64,000 bases of DNA from RBG-13-68-16 sp041494245 (GCA_041494245.1 JBGQAK010000004.1:124001-188000), one strand, 5' to 3'; positions 48,349-58,383 are shown, counted from the stretch's first letter. Notes: a model not told the origin generated them from the letters alone. Program-made: numbers and translations.

Positions 48349-48855
48349 ATGAAGATCACCGCGACCGAGGAGTACGGGATGCGCTGCATGCTGCAGCTCG
48401 CGCTGCGCCACGGTGAGACCGTCTCCCTCTCGGAGCTGGCAGGCGCCGAGGGGATCGCCGTGCCGTTCGCGGCCAAGGTGCTCCTGCGACTGCGCCACGC
48501 CGGCCTCGTTGCCGCCACCCGCGGCCGCAACGGCGGCTACATGCTCGCCGAGGCACCCGAGCGGATCACCGTGCTCCGCGTCCTCAAGGCACTCGGCAAG
48601 CCGCTGTTCGACGCCAGCTTCTGCAGCGAGCACGGGAGCCCAGGCTCGGCCGATTGCTCGCGCCTCACTGACTGCTCCCTGCGCCCGGTGTGGGCGCACC
48701 TGGACGCCCTGCTTCGGCGCTTCTTCGAGAACACCACGCTCGCCGACCTTGCCGTAGGCGAGCGCCGAGCCGACAGACACCTGCAGGAGCGCTGGCCGCT
48801 GCTCGCGCCCGCGACGTTGGGCGCAGGGGCCAGCGCCAAGAGAGGAACCCAATGA
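48349..48855 (+). CDS. Rrf2-family iron-sulfur regulator of suf
   Basis: 168 residues. N-terminal winged helix (MKITATEEYGMRCMLQLAL, RNGGYMLAEAP) and three cysteines C92, C103 and C109, where IscR has its [2Fe-2S] ligands at 92, 98 and 104. It should sense iron-sulfur status and repress the operon through the palindrome in its promoter. Overlaps sufC by 4 bp (ATGA). IscR, SufR and generic Rrf2 cannot be separated, so no symbol is given. Confidence 0.9.
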   Translation: MKITATEEYGMRCMLQLALRHGETVSLSELAGAEGIAVPFAAKVLLRLRHAGLVAATRGRNGGYMLAEAPERITVLRVLKALGKPLFDASFCSEHGSPGSADCSRLTDCSLRPVWAHLDALLRRFFENTTLADLAVGERRADRHLQERWPLLAPATLGAGASAKRGTQ

Positions 48856-49619
48856 GCCACTCCGCGAAGCCCGTGTTCTCGTGCACCGGCGTGCACGTCT
48901 GGATCGCCGAGAAAGAGGTCGTGAAAGGCGTGGACCTGGCGGTCTCGGCCGGCGAGATTCACGCCATCATGGGCCCCAACGGCTCCGGCAAGTCCACCCT
49001 CGCCAACGCCCTCATGGGTCATCCGGCGTACGCGCTCGAAGGAACGATCACCCTCAACGGTGAGGTCGTCACCACCCTCTCCCCCGACGAGAAGGCCCGC
49101 AAGGGCATGTTCCTCGCCTTCCAGTACCCGGTGGCGGTGCCCGGCGTGACCGTTGCTTCCTTCCTGCGGGCCGCCGTCACCGCAGTGAGGGGCACCGAGG
49201 TGCCGGTGCGCGAGTTCCGCAAGGAGCTGCTGGCCCGCATGGAGGACCTCGCGATGGATCCTGCGTTCGCGGGGCGGTACCTCAACGACGGCTTCTCGGG
49301 CGGCGAGAAGAAGCGCCTCGAGATCCTGCAGCTGCTCATGCTCAAACCCCGCTTCGCCCTGCTCGATGAGACCGACTCGGGACTCGACATCGACGCGCTC
49401 AAGGTGGTGGCCGAGGGCATCAACGCCGCGGCCTCGCAGGACGTCGGGATGGTGCTGGTCACCCACTACCAGCGGCTGCTCAACTACGTGCGCCCGCACC
49501 TGGTGCACGTGTTCATGGATGGCCGCATCGTGCGCACCGGCGGGCCCGAGCTCGCCCTCGAGCTCGAGGAGCGCGGCTACGACTGGCTCGAGCCGGCCGC
49601 CGCCGCGGGAGGTGTGTGA
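48852..49619 (+). CDS. sufC: Iron-sulfur assembly ATPase SufC
   Basis: 255 residues. Walker A GPNGSGKST, signature FSGGEKKRLEILQLLML, Walker B FALLDETDSGLD, as in SufC. It forms SufBC2D, the scaffold that assembles clusters from sulfur and iron. Its stop overlaps sufB (TGATG). Upstream overlap with the Rrf2 gene. Confidence 0.96.
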   Translation: MSHSAKPVFSCTGVHVWIAEKEVVKGVDLAVSAGEIHAIMGPNGSGKSTLANALMGHPAYALEGTITLNGEVVTTLSPDEKARKGMFLAFQYPVAVPGVTVASFLRAAVTAVRGTEVPVREFRKELLARMEDLAMDPAFAGRYLNDGFSGGEKKRLEILQLLMLKPRFALLDETDSGLDIDALKVVAEGINAAASQDVGMVLVTHYQRLLNYVRPHLVHVFMDGRIVRTGGPELALELEERGYDWLEPAAAAGGV

Positions 49620-51037
49620 TGGCTTCGACACCGAAGGTCGCCGACATCGGCACGGACTACAGCCGGCGCTACGGCTTCCACGACCCCGAAGAGTACTTCA
49701 TGCGCACGCCCAAGGGCCTCTCACACGAGGTTGTGGAGGCGATCTCGCGCCTGAAGAAGGAGCAGGAGTGGATGCGCGAGTTCCGCCACAAGGCTCTCGA
49801 TATCTTCCTCGCCAAGCCGATGCCCACGTGGGGCGATACCGACATGCTGTCGGAGATCAACTTCGACGACATCACCTACTACGTTCGCGCCACCGAGAAG
49901 CAGGAGACGAGCTGGGAGGAGGTCCCCGAGAACGTCAAGCGCACCTTCGACCGGCTCGGCATCCCGGAGGCGGAGCGCAAGTTCCTCGCCGGCGTATCGG
50001 CGCAGTACGAGTCCGAGGTGGTCTACCACTCCGTGAAGGAGGAGCTCACCAAGCAGGGCGTGATCTTCCTCGACATGGACTCCGGGCTGCGCGAGCACGA
50101 GGACCTCGTGCGCAAGCACTTCGCCACCGTGATCCCGATCGCCGACAACAAGTTCGCGGCGCTCAACAGCGCCGTGTGGTCGGGCGGCTCGTTCATCTAC
50201 GTGCCCAAGAACACCGAGGTGGCGATCCCGCTGCAGGCCTACTTCCGGATCAACGCCGAGCGCATGGGGCAGTTCGAGCGCACGCTCATCATCGCCGACG
50301 AGGGCGCTAAGGTGCACTACATCGAGGGGTGCACGGCACCGGTGTACTCGACGAACTCCCTGCACTCCGCGGTGGTCGAGCTGATCGCCATGAAGGGCGC
50401 CCGCATCCGGTACACGACGATCCAGAACTGGTCGAACAACATCTACAACCTGGTCACCAAGCGCGCGGTGGCCCACGAGGACGCGGTGGTGGAGTGGGTG
50501 GACGGCAACATCGGCTCCAAGCTCACCATGAAGTACCCGGCCGTGATCCTGAAGGGCGAGCGAGCCCACGGCGAGGTGCTCTCGATTGCGTTCGCCGGTC
50601 CCGGCCAGCATCAGGACGCCGGCGCCAAGATGACGCACCTGGCACCCAACACGACCTCCAAGATCACCTCCAAGTCCATCTCCAAGGGCACCGGGCGGGC
50701 CTCGTACCGCGGCCTCGTCAAGGTGCGCAAGGGCGCGCACGGCTGCAAGACATCCGTGCAGTGCGACGCGCTCCTGATCGGCGACGCCGCCCGTACCGAC
50801 ACCTACCCGACCATGGAGATCGCCGAGGACCAGGTGCGCATCGAGCACGAGGCGCGCGTCTCCAAGATCGGTGACGAGCAACTCTTCTACCTGCGCTCGC
50901 GCGGTCTCAAGGACGACCAGGCGCGGCTGATGATCGTCAACGGTTTCATCGAGCCGTTCGTCAAGGAGCTGCCGATGGAGTACGCGGTGGAGCTGAACCG
51001 CCTGATCGAGCTCGAGATGGAGGGCTCCGTTGGCTAG
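49619..51037 (+). CDS. sufB: Iron-sulfur assembly scaffold SufB
   Basis: 472 residues. YVPKNTEVAIPLQAYFRINAE, GCTAPVYSTNSLHSAVVEL, TKRAVAHEDAVVEWVDGN and the closing TYPTMEIAEDQVRIEHEARVSKIGDEQLFYLRSRGL define SufB. ATG at 49619 overlaps the sufC stop by one base; a GTG three bases earlier is possible. The conserved cysteine used for cluster assembly is in CKTSVQCDALLIG. Sits in the usual sufC-B-D-S order. Confidence 0.96.
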   Translation: MASTPKVADIGTDYSRRYGFHDPEEYFMRTPKGLSHEVVEAISRLKKEQEWMREFRHKALDIFLAKPMPTWGDTDMLSEINFDDITYYVRATEKQETSWEEVPENVKRTFDRLGIPEAERKFLAGVSAQYESEVVYHSVKEELTKQGVIFLDMDSGLREHEDLVRKHFATVIPIADNKFAALNSAVWSGGSFIYVPKNTEVAIPLQAYFRINAERMGQFERTLIIADEGAKVHYIEGCTAPVYSTNSLHSAVVELIAMKGARIRYTTIQNWSNNIYNLVTKRAVAHEDAVVEWVDGNIGSKLTMKYPAVILKGERAHGEVLSIAFAGPGQHQDAGAKMTHLAPNTTSKITSKSISKGTGRASYRGLVKVRKGAHGCKTSVQCDALLIGDAARTDTYPTMEIAEDQVRIEHEARVSKIGDEQLFYLRSRGLKDDQARLMIVNGFIEPFVKELPMEYAVELNRLIELEMEGSVG

Positions 51038-52307
51038 CCGCCCGCGAACCGAGGCGGTTCTCCCGACGGTGCCCCTCGAGCATGTCGCCGAGCTGTCGGC
51101 GGCGGCCGGCGAGGACCGCACCCTGCTCGCGCTCCGCAACCAGGCGCGCGAGGCGCTCTCGCCCTTCGTGCTGCCCGACCGCGCGCGGCACCTATGGCGC
51201 TACACCGATCCGGCCCGCTTCCTCCCCGGGGGCGACCCCACCACCCTGGTGCCGACCGACGTCGGCCCCACGTGGCGCCTCGAGGAGCCGCTGGCGGTGG
51301 CCGGCCTGCTCGCCGGCGGGGCGTTGCGCGTGGTCGAGGTCGACGCGCGAGCGCGCAAGGCGGGCGTCGTCGTGGAGGACCTGCACCGCGCCCCGGTTGC
51401 CGAGCTCCTCGGGAAAGCCGTTCCGGTAAGCCACGGCTTCGTCGAGACCATCAACGCCGCGGCCTGGCGGGGGGGTGTGCTGGTGCGTGTGCCGGCCGGG
51501 GTCGAACTCGAGCACCCGATCCGGCTGCGCGTGGTGGCCGGTCCGCTGACCATCCCCCGCGTGCTCGTGGTTGCAGGAGAGGGAAGCTCGTTCGAGATCA
51601 TCGAGGGCCACGTGGGCGGCGACCGGGGCGGCGGTATGGTCCTCGGCGTCACGGAGATCCTCGTCGAAGCCGGCGCCAACGCCCGTTACGGCCTCGTGCA
51701 ACGCTGGGAGGCCGGCGTGGTCGGCCACCTCACCGCGCGAGCCCGGGTCGGCACGGGCGCCCGCTTCCAGATGTCACTCGCATCGTTCGGCGGCGGCACC
51801 TTCAAGGCGGACGTGGGCGCGATCCTCGCCGGCGAGGGCGCCGAGGTGGAGACGGCCGGCGTGGCGATGGGCGGCGACCAACAGCACTTCGACCACCACA
51901 CGGAGCACATCCACGACGCACGCAAGACGACCTCCAACCTCGACTTCAAGGTGGCGCTGACCGGCGCTGCACGTTCCGCCTACACGGGCATGATCCGCAT
52001 CGCGCCCCACGCGGGCGGTAGCCAGGCGTACCAGGAGAACCGCAACCTCCTCCTCTCCCACGACGCTCGCGCCGAGTCTATACCCGAGCTGGAGATTCTG
52101 ACCGACGACGTGCGCTGCTCGCATGGCGCGACGGTCGCGCCGCTCGACCCCGAGCAGCTCTTCTACCTCGCCAGCCGCGGCCTCCCGCGCCTGCAGGCGA
52201 TGCGGGTGATCGTCTACGGGTTCCTGGACCAGACCCTGGCTCGGCTGCCGGAGACCACCCGCGAGCGCATCGAAGCACTGGTTGCCGCTCGCCTGCACAC
52301 GGAGTGA
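51030..52307 (+). CDS. sufD: Iron-sulfur assembly protein SufD
   Basis: 425 residues. C-terminal SufD motifs: TTSNLDFKVALTGAARSAYTG, YQENRNLLLSHDARAESIPELEI, DVRCSHGATVAPLDPEQLFYL. The N-terminal third is variable as usual. TTG start chosen because GGAGGG lies 5-6 bases upstream; it overlaps sufB by 8 bp. Partner of SufB and SufC. Confidence 0.94.
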   Translation: MASRPRTEAVLPTVPLEHVAELSAAAGEDRTLLALRNQAREALSPFVLPDRARHLWRYTDPARFLPGGDPTTLVPTDVGPTWRLEEPLAVAGLLAGGALRVVEVDARARKAGVVVEDLHRAPVAELLGKAVPVSHGFVETINAAAWRGGVLVRVPAGVELEHPIRLRVVAGPLTIPRVLVVAGEGSSFEIIEGHVGGDRGGGMVLGVTEILVEAGANARYGLVQRWEAGVVGHLTARARVGTGARFQMSLASFGGGTFKADVGAILAGEGAEVETAGVAMGGDQQHFDHHTEHIHDARKTTSNLDFKVALTGAARSAYTGMIRIAPHAGGSQAYQENRNLLLSHDARAESIPELEILTDDVRCSHGATVAPLDPEQLFYLASRGLPRLQAMRVIVYGFLDQTLARLPETTRERIEALVAARLHTE

Positions 52308-52310
52308 GCG

Positions 52311-53564
52311 ATGACCGCGACCGCACCACCCCGCCTCGCGTTGGACCCTCACGCCCTGCGGGCGCGCTTCCCGATCCTGCAACGCCAGATCCACGGTCAC
52401 CGGCTCGTCTACCTCGACAACGCCGCCACCACCCAGAAGCCCGAATCGGTGCTGTCGGCGCTCCGGCGCTACTACACCACCTCCAACGCCAACGTCCACC
52501 GTGGCGTCCACACCCTCGCGGAGGAGGCCACCGCGGCGTACGAGGAGTGTCGCAGACGAGTCGCCTTCTTCGTCAACGCGCCCGAGGAGCGCGGCGTGGT
52601 GATCGTGCGCAACGCGACCGAGGCCATCAACCTGGTGGCGCGCTCCTGGGGTGCCGCGCTCGCCGAGGGCGACGAGGTGCTGCTCTCCGAGATGGAGCAC
52701 CATTCGAACCTCGTGCCGTGGATCATGCTGGCGCGCGAGCGCGGCGTGGTGCTGCGCCACGTCCCCATCACCGACTCCGGCGAGCTGGACATGGCGGCCC
52801 TGAGCTCGCTGCTTACCACGCGCACCCGGATCGTCGCGCTCACCGCGATGTCCAACGTGCTGGGCACGATCAACCCGGTGGCCGAGATCGCCGTGGCCGC
52901 CCATCGCGTGGGGGCGATCATGGTGGTGGACGGGGCGCAGTCCGTTCCCCGCCTGAGAGTGGACTTCCAAGCGCTCGGCATCGATTTCCTGGCGTTCTCC
53001 GCCCACAAGGCGTACGGCCCCACCGGCATCGGCTTCCTGGTTGCGCGGCCGGAGCTGCTCGAGCGCATGGAGCCGGTGAGCGGCGGAGGCGAGATGATTC
53101 GCGTGGTCACGCTCGACTCCGCATCCTGGAACGACATCCCGCACAAATTCGAGGCCGGCACCCCCAACATCGCGGACGCCGCCGCGTTCCCCGCGGCGCT
53201 CGACCTGCTGGAGGAGCTGGGCATGGGGGCCGTGCGCGAGCACGAGAGGGAGCTGGCCGGCTACGCCCTGGAGCGCCTGCAGTCCCTGGACTGGCTGCAG
53301 ATTCACGGCCCCCTGGACCCCTCCAGGCGGGGCGCGCTGGTCTCGTTCGGGGATCCCGAGATTCACCCGCACGACCTCGCCCAGGTTCTGGACACCCGCG
53401 GCATCGCGATCCGCGCCGGCCACCACTGCGCCCAGCCGCTGATGCGCCGCCTGGACGTGGCGGCCACGGCACGCGCCTCCTTCGGCATCTACAATGACCG
53501 CGATGACGTGGACGCCCTGGTGGACGGCCTGGTAGCCGCCCGCCGGTACTTTGGCCTGCTCTGA
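52311..53564 (+). CDS. sufS: Cysteine desulfurase SufS
   Basis: 417 residues, type II NifS-like. VYLDNAATTQKPESVL, EMEHHSNLVPW, SAHKAYGPTGIGFL (PLP lysine) and RAGHHCAQPLMRR (catalytic Cys loop). It takes sulfur from cysteine and hands it to SufU. 3 bp after sufD and 2 bp before sufU. Confidence 0.96.
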   Translation: MTATAPPRLALDPHALRARFPILQRQIHGHRLVYLDNAATTQKPESVLSALRRYYTTSNANVHRGVHTLAEEATAAYEECRRRVAFFVNAPEERGVVIVRNATEAINLVARSWGAALAEGDEVLLSEMEHHSNLVPWIMLARERGVVLRHVPITDSGELDMAALSSLLTTRTRIVALTAMSNVLGTINPVAEIAVAAHRVGAIMVVDGAQSVPRLRVDFQALGIDFLAFSAHKAYGPTGIGFLVARPELLERMEPVSGGGEMIRVVTLDSASWNDIPHKFEAGTPNIADAAAFPAALDLLEELGMGAVREHERELAGYALERLQSLDWLQIHGPLDPSRRGALVSFGDPEIHPHDLAQVLDTRGIAIRAGHHCAQPLMRRLDVAATARASFGIYNDRDDVDALVDGLVAARRYFGLL

Positions 53565-53566
53565 CC

Positions 53567-54055
53567 ATGGTTGACCGTCCCGAAGTGCAGCTGGACGAGC
53601 TCTACCGGGAGGTGGTGCTCGACCACCACCGGCGTCCCCGCGGGCGGGCGCCGCTGGCGCGCGTGGACGCCCGCGCCCATGGCTTCAACCCGGTGTGCGG
53701 TGACGAGGTCGTCCTCCAGCTCTCCCTCGATGGCGACCGGATCACAGGCGTTCAGATCCAGGGGCACGGGTGCGCGATCTGCACCGCCTCCGGTTCGATC
53801 ATGGCCGAGCTTATCCGGGATCGCAGCGACGGGGAAGCCGGCGCCTTGACCGAAACGTTCCGCGGCGTCATGCACGGGCACCCGGCACCACCAGGCGTGG
53901 ATCTTGGCGACCTCGAGGCGCTCGAGGGCGTCAAGAAGTTCCCGGTGCGGGTCAAGTGTGCGCTCCTCCCCTGGGTCACCCTCGCCGACGCCCTGCGCGC
54001 CTGGCGCGAGGGTGCTCCGGAGGCGACCACCACCACCGAAGAGGAGAAACCGTGA
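53567..54055 (+). CDS. sufU: Sulfur-transfer scaffold SufU
   Basis: 162 residues. VCGDEVVLQ (Cys then Asp), GHGCAICTASGSIMAEL and VKCALLPWVTL carry the three Cys and Asp that bind zinc in SufU. Accepts sulfur from SufS by zinc swap. The insert between motifs is typical. Overlaps the next gene (GTGA). Its presence with SufS in place of SufE is the Firmicutes-like layout. Confidence 0.93.
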   Translation: MVDRPEVQLDELYREVVLDHHRRPRGRAPLARVDARAHGFNPVCGDEVVLQLSLDGDRITGVQIQGHGCAICTASGSIMAELIRDRSDGEAGALTETFRGVMHGHPAPPGVDLGDLEALEGVKKFPVRVKCALLPWVTLADALRAWREGAPEATTTTEEEKP

Positions 54056-54369
54056 GCTCGCTGACCGTGGAAGCCGTGCGCGACGCGCTGCGTCCGATCC
54101 AGGACCCGGAGATCTTCATCTCGATCGTGGACCTGGGGCTCATTCGCACCGTCGAGGTCGCTCCCGACGGGACCACGGTCAAGGTCACGATGACCCTCAC
54201 CACCCCGTTCTGCCCCGAGGGCCCGATGATCGTCGAGGCTGTCAAGCAGGTGATCAGCTCCCTCCCCGGTGTCGTGGAGTCCGAGGTCGAGCTGCAGTGG
54301 AACCCACCCTGGGACCCCCGCAAAGAGGCCTCCGACGACGTCAAGGCGGAGCTTGGGATCTGGGACTGA
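54052..54369 (+). CDS. sufT: SufT/DUF59 (MIP18-type) maturation factor
   Basis: 105 residues. DPEIFISIVDLGLIRTVEV, TMTLTTPFCPEGPMIVEAV and ELQWNPPWDP are the DUF59 signature with the conserved Cys in PFCPEG. It helps carry iron-sulfur clusters to target proteins. Last gene of the suf operon; GTG start overlapping sufU. 87 bp follow before the next gene. Confidence 0.9.
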   Translation: MSSLTVEAVRDALRPIQDPEIFISIVDLGLIRTVEVAPDGTTVKVTMTLTTPFCPEGPMIVEAVKQVISSLPGVVESEVELQWNPPWDPRKEASDDVKAELGIWD

Positions 54370-54456
54370 GAGGACAGGGCACCGGGCGCAGGGCTCACAG
54401 AGAAGACCCAGCAACGACCGAGACGCCGCTCCGCGGCACCCCCTACAATTGGCTTT

Positions 54457-55956
54457 ATGGGAGCGATCTCCCCGGAGGTAAGACGGCGCCTGATCGGCGG
54501 TGCGATCGTCCTCTTCTGGCTGGTGATGCTCGGTGTCCTGCTGCACCGCGAGATGGGAGGGCGCGGCGTCCTCCTCCGCCGTCCGGCGGTCTCCACCCCG
54601 CCACGGGCGGGCGAGAGCTGGCTTGGAGTCCTCGTCGGCGGCCAGAGGATCGGTACCCTCCACCTCCTCACCCAGCCCGGCGAGCGTGACGGGAGCCCTG
54701 GCGCCACGATGCGCCTCGACCTGAGGCTGCGCGTGCGCGTCCTCGATACCCCTGCCGAGTTGCGCCTGGCGGGCTCCATCTGGCGCGCCCAGGCGGCCCC
54801 GTTCGCGGCGTTCGAGGTGCGCGCGAGCTCTGGCGGACACACCGTGCAGGCCGAAGGAACGGTTGAGAAAGGCCTTCTCAGCGGCGTGCTCCACTCCGGC
54901 GGAGAGACCATCCCCGTCCAGGCCCGGGTCGGCCGCCTGCTCGAGGGCGACGACGCCCTCCTCGGGTTGGTACCCGGTGCCGGCCTGGCGCCCGGCCAGG
55001 ACGCGACCTTCGAGAGCCTCGATCCGTTCACGCTGCAGCCGGCGCCGGCGCACGCCCGCTGCGTGCGGGAGGAGCGGCTGTGGGTCGGCGGCGAGGCTGT
55101 GCCCACGCGCGTCGTGGAGGTCACGGTGGGCAAAGCCTCCGTGACCGCCTGGCTCGACCCGGGAGGCGCCGTCGTGCAAGCCGAGACCCCGTTCGGCCTC
55201 ACGCTGCGGAGGTTTGGCCGCGAGGAGGTTCTTGCGCCGCCCGGCTCCTCCGACGCTCCCGACCTGCTCGCGGCGCTCAGGGTCGCCCCCGCCGGCCGCC
55301 GCCCGCAGCGCGGTGCGCACCGGATGGTGGCCCGCATCACCGGCGTCCCGGTGGCCGACCTCCCGACGGACGACACCCAGACGTTGGCCTCCGGCGGCTC
55401 CCTGCTGGTTGTCTCCCCGCCCCTGCGGAGGGCGGCCTCCACATCGAGCGCGCACACCCTGCCACCTGGGGATCTGACGTCCGCCCTCGGCTGCAACGCC
55501 CTGGTGCAGTGCGACAACGCCGCGATCAAGGCCCAGGCCGCCCGCATCGTGGGCGCGGAGAGGGACGTGTGGGCGCGCGCTCTCCTCATCAACACGTGGG
55601 TGCACGCCAACCTCGAAAAGAAGGCGGTACTGTCCGTGCCCTCGGCCCTCGACGTGCTGGCCAGCCGCGAGGGGGACTGCACCGAGCACACCGTGCTTTT
55701 CACCGCGCTCGCGCGTGCCGCCAGCGTACCGACTCGGATGGCGGCAGGCCTGGTGTGGAGCGAGGAGCTGCAGGCGTTCGGCTACCACGCGTGGCCGGAG
55801 GTGTTCGCCGGACGCTGGACGTGGACCGACCCCACGCTCGGCCAGCCGATCGCTGACGCCACCCACGTCAAGCTGGCGACCGGTGGCATCGAGGACTGGC
55901 GTGGCCTGGTCGCATTCCTGGGCCGCATCAGGATCGAGGTGGTGGAGATCGAGTGA
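54457..55956 (+). CDS. Transglutaminase-like membrane protein
   Basis: 499 residues. One N-terminal helix (IGGAIVLFWLVMLGVLL), a large periplasmic region, then a transglutaminase core near residues 406-458 with GDCTEHTVLFTALAR (Cys408), GYHAWPEV (His444) and TDPT (Asp458), the full Cys-His-Asp triad. Function could be proteolytic or cross-linking, on a periplasmic or cell-wall substrate. Its stop overlaps the ABC ATPase (GTGA), suggesting a shared role with the exporter. TACAAT at 54444-54449 could be its -10. Confidence 0.8.
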   Translation: MGAISPEVRRRLIGGAIVLFWLVMLGVLLHREMGGRGVLLRRPAVSTPPRAGESWLGVLVGGQRIGTLHLLTQPGERDGSPGATMRLDLRLRVRVLDTPAELRLAGSIWRAQAAPFAAFEVRASSGGHTVQAEGTVEKGLLSGVLHSGGETIPVQARVGRLLEGDDALLGLVPGAGLAPGQDATFESLDPFTLQPAPAHARCVREERLWVGGEAVPTRVVEVTVGKASVTAWLDPGGAVVQAETPFGLTLRRFGREEVLAPPGSSDAPDLLAALRVAPAGRRPQRGAHRMVARITGVPVADLPTDDTQTLASGGSLLVVSPPLRRAASTSSAHTLPPGDLTSALGCNALVQCDNAAIKAQAARIVGAERDVWARALLINTWVHANLEKKAVLSVPSALDVLASREGDCTEHTVLFTALARAASVPTRMAAGLVWSEELQAFGYHAWPEVFAGRWTWTDPTLGQPIADATHVKLATGGIEDWRGLVAFLGRIRIEVVEIE

Positions 55957-56678
55957 TCCGGACCGAGCACCTCGGCAAGACGTTCGGCGGCAAGGCCGCG
56001 GTGGACGACCTCACGCTCACCGTGGCTCGCGGGGAGTTCTTCTGCTTCCTCGGCCCCAACGGGGCGGGCAAGACCACGACGATCAAGCTGCTCACTGGCC
56101 TGCTTCGCCCCACTTCGGGGCACGCTCTGATCGGCGGGTTCGACGTTGTCGCCCAGCCGATCGAGGCCAAGAAGCTGCTCGGGTTCATCCCAGACCAGCC
56201 TTTCCTTTACGAGAAACTCACCGGAGGGGAGCTGATGCAGTTCGTGGCGGGCCTCTACGGGATGGCCGGGGACGGCCTGCCCGACCGCATCGCCGGGCTC
56301 CTCGGCGCGTTCGAGGTCGCCGATGCCGAGGGCCTCCTCATCGGCGACCTCAGCCACGGGATGCGCCAGAAGCTTGCGTTCGCCTCGACCTTCCTCCACG
56401 AGCCGCAGGTCGTGGTGGTGGACGAACCGTGGGTCGGCCTCGACCCGAAGAGCATCCGCAACGTCAAGACCTACCTGCGCGAGCGCACCCGCGACGGCCT
56501 CACGGTGTTCATGTCCACCCACACCCTTTCCATCGCCGAGGAGGTGGCGGACCGCATCGGCATCATCCACAAGGGGAGGCTACTCGCCCTCGGCACCGTG
56601 GCGGAGATCAAGGCCCTCGCCACCCGGCCGGGCACCCTCGAGGACATCTTCCTCGAGCTCACCCGCGACGACGCATGA
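55953..56678 (+). CDS. ABC exporter ATP-binding protein
   Basis: 241 residues. Walker A GPNGAGKTT, signature LSHGMRQKLAFASTF (Gly to His in the second position), Walker B VVVVDEPWVGLD, H-loop STHTLSI. GTG start overlaps the transglutaminase-like stop. The TLEDIFLELT tail marks the ABC-2 class of exporters. Cargo unknown. Confidence 0.9.
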   Translation: MIRTEHLGKTFGGKAAVDDLTLTVARGEFFCFLGPNGAGKTTTIKLLTGLLRPTSGHALIGGFDVVAQPIEAKKLLGFIPDQPFLYEKLTGGELMQFVAGLYGMAGDGLPDRIAGLLGAFEVADAEGLLIGDLSHGMRQKLAFASTFLHEPQVVVVDEPWVGLDPKSIRNVKTYLRERTRDGLTVFMSTHTLSIAEEVADRIGIIHKGRLLALGTVAEIKALATRPGTLEDIFLELTRDDA

Positions 56679-58378
56679 GCCCCTTCGGCGCCATCCTGAT
56701 CGCGAAGCTGCGCATCACCGGGCACTCCGTGGCGTCGGTACGGCGCGAGTCGAAGCTCAAGGTTGCTCTCGTCGCGACCTCCGTCGTGGTGCTCTGGGTG
56801 GGGGCGTTCGCCCTGGCGAAGTTCTCTCTGCAGGCGCTGGATCGCTTCGGCTCCGGCCTTCTGGGCGGCGCCGATCTCAGCCTGGTGGAGCTGCTGATTC
56901 CGAGGGTGCTCTCGATCTTCGCCCTCGTGCTCTTCGTCCTGCTCGTCTTCTCCAACGCGCTCCTCACCCACGCGACGCTCTACCGCTCCCGCGAGATGCT
57001 GCCCCTGCTCGCCAGTCCGCTCTCATTCCGGACGTTGTTCCTTGCGCGCTTCGTCGAGATCGTCACCTTCAGCTCGTGGTCCATGGCCTACCTCGGCTCC
57101 CCCCTCGTGCTGGCCTACGGCCTCGTGCGCCACGCAGCCTGGCCGTTCTACCCGGTTGCCGTGCTGCTCTTCGTCCCATTCGTCGTGGTCCCGGCCGCGC
57201 TCGGCGCCATCATCGCCATGCTCGCGGTTCGGGCGCTGCCGCGCATGCCGCGCTCCGCCCTCGTGACGGCGGCCGTCCTCGCCTTGGCGGTGGTGCTCGC
57301 CTTCTTCCGCTCGCAGCTCGCCGATCCTCGTTTCCGGGAAACCGCGGACCTCTCCACCGCGCTCCGCCTCACGGCTCAGGCGGACAGCCCGTTCCTCCCG
57401 AGTTTCTGGCTCACGAGCGGTCTGGTCGCGGGGACGCGCGGCGAGGTCGGGGAGGCAGCCTATTGCCTCGCACTGCTTGCAGCCAACGCGCTCTTCTTCG
57501 CCTGGCTCGCGGCCGAGAGTGCGCAGCGCGTCTTCCACCACGGTTGGTCGGACCTCGCAGGGGGCGGCAGGCGTGTCAGGCGGCGGGTGCCGCGGGGGCG
57601 TTCCGACACGCTGGCGCGGCTCCTCGCTCCGCTCCCCGGGCAGGCGCGCTGGCTCACGGTCAAGGACATCCGTCTGTTCGCGCGCGACCCCGCGCAGTGG
57701 TCGCAGTTCGCGATCTTCTTCGGGATGCTGCTCCTGTACGTCGCCAACATGCGCGGGGGCGCCCGTGGCTTCTCGACAGCGTTCTGGCAGAGCTGGATCA
57801 CGCTGCTCAACACCGTTGCCGCGCTGCTGGTGCTGGCCACCCTGACGACGCGCTTCGTCTTCCCGCTCCTCAGCCTGGAGGGCCGCCGCTTCTGGATCTT
57901 GGGCCAGGCGCCGCTTGCGAGGCGGCAGCTCGTCCTGCAAAAATTCTGGCTGAGCGTAGCGTTCAGCTCGGCGATCACGCTCGGCCTCGCATTGCTCTCG
58001 GGCTGGCGCCTGAACCTGCCCCTCGTCCCGTTCGCATTTTCGGTGTTCACGGTGTGTTCGGCCAGCGTTGCGCTGTCCGGGCTGGCGGTGGGCCTCGGCT
58101 GTCTCTACCCGAACCTCGCCGAGGAGAACCCCTCGCGCATCGTCTCCGGGCTCGGAGGCACCCTCACCTTCATCCTGAGCGTCGTCTACGTGGTGCTCGT
58201 TGCCGGAGTTGAAACCGCGGTCCTGCACTGGAGCCGCTCTGGTCATCACCTCGGCGGCGCGGGCGGCCGCGCGTGGGTGGTTGCGGGCGGCGCGCTCTTC
58301 ACGCTGGGGGTGACGGCGGTGACGACGGTGCTGCCGCTGCGGCTCGGTGTGAGGAACCTCGAGCGCCTCGAGGTGTGA
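56675..58378 (+). CDS. ABC-2-like exporter permease
   Basis: 567 residues with about twelve hydrophobic segments in two halves joined by a charged loop (GRRVRRRVPRGRSDTLAR). The pattern SREMLPLLASPLSFRTLFLARFVEI resembles the YhaP/ABC-2 permease branch. ATG overlaps the ATPase stop (ATGA). Substrate unknown; no accessory subunit seen. Confidence 0.8.
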   Translation: MSPFGAILIAKLRITGHSVASVRRESKLKVALVATSVVVLWVGAFALAKFSLQALDRFGSGLLGGADLSLVELLIPRVLSIFALVLFVLLVFSNALLTHATLYRSREMLPLLASPLSFRTLFLARFVEIVTFSSWSMAYLGSPLVLAYGLVRHAAWPFYPVAVLLFVPFVVVPAALGAIIAMLAVRALPRMPRSALVTAAVLALAVVLAFFRSQLADPRFRETADLSTALRLTAQADSPFLPSFWLTSGLVAGTRGEVGEAAYCLALLAANALFFAWLAAESAQRVFHHGWSDLAGGGRRVRRRVPRGRSDTLARLLAPLPGQARWLTVKDIRLFARDPAQWSQFAIFFGMLLLYVANMRGGARGFSTAFWQSWITLLNTVAALLVLATLTTRFVFPLLSLEGRRFWILGQAPLARRQLVLQKFWLSVAFSSAITLGLALLSGWRLNLPLVPFAFSVFTVCSASVALSGLAVGLGCLYPNLAEENPSRIVSGLGGTLTFILSVVYVVLVAGVETAVLHWSRSGHHLGGAGGRAWVVAGGALFTLGVTAVTTVLPLRLGVRNLERLEV

Positions 58379-58383
58379 CCCGC

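Noticed and set aside
48349..48855. Calling the Rrf2 gene iscR
   Set aside because: Three cysteines are present but no isc genes follow, and the promoter palindrome does not look like an IscR site. A generic Rrf2 name is safer.
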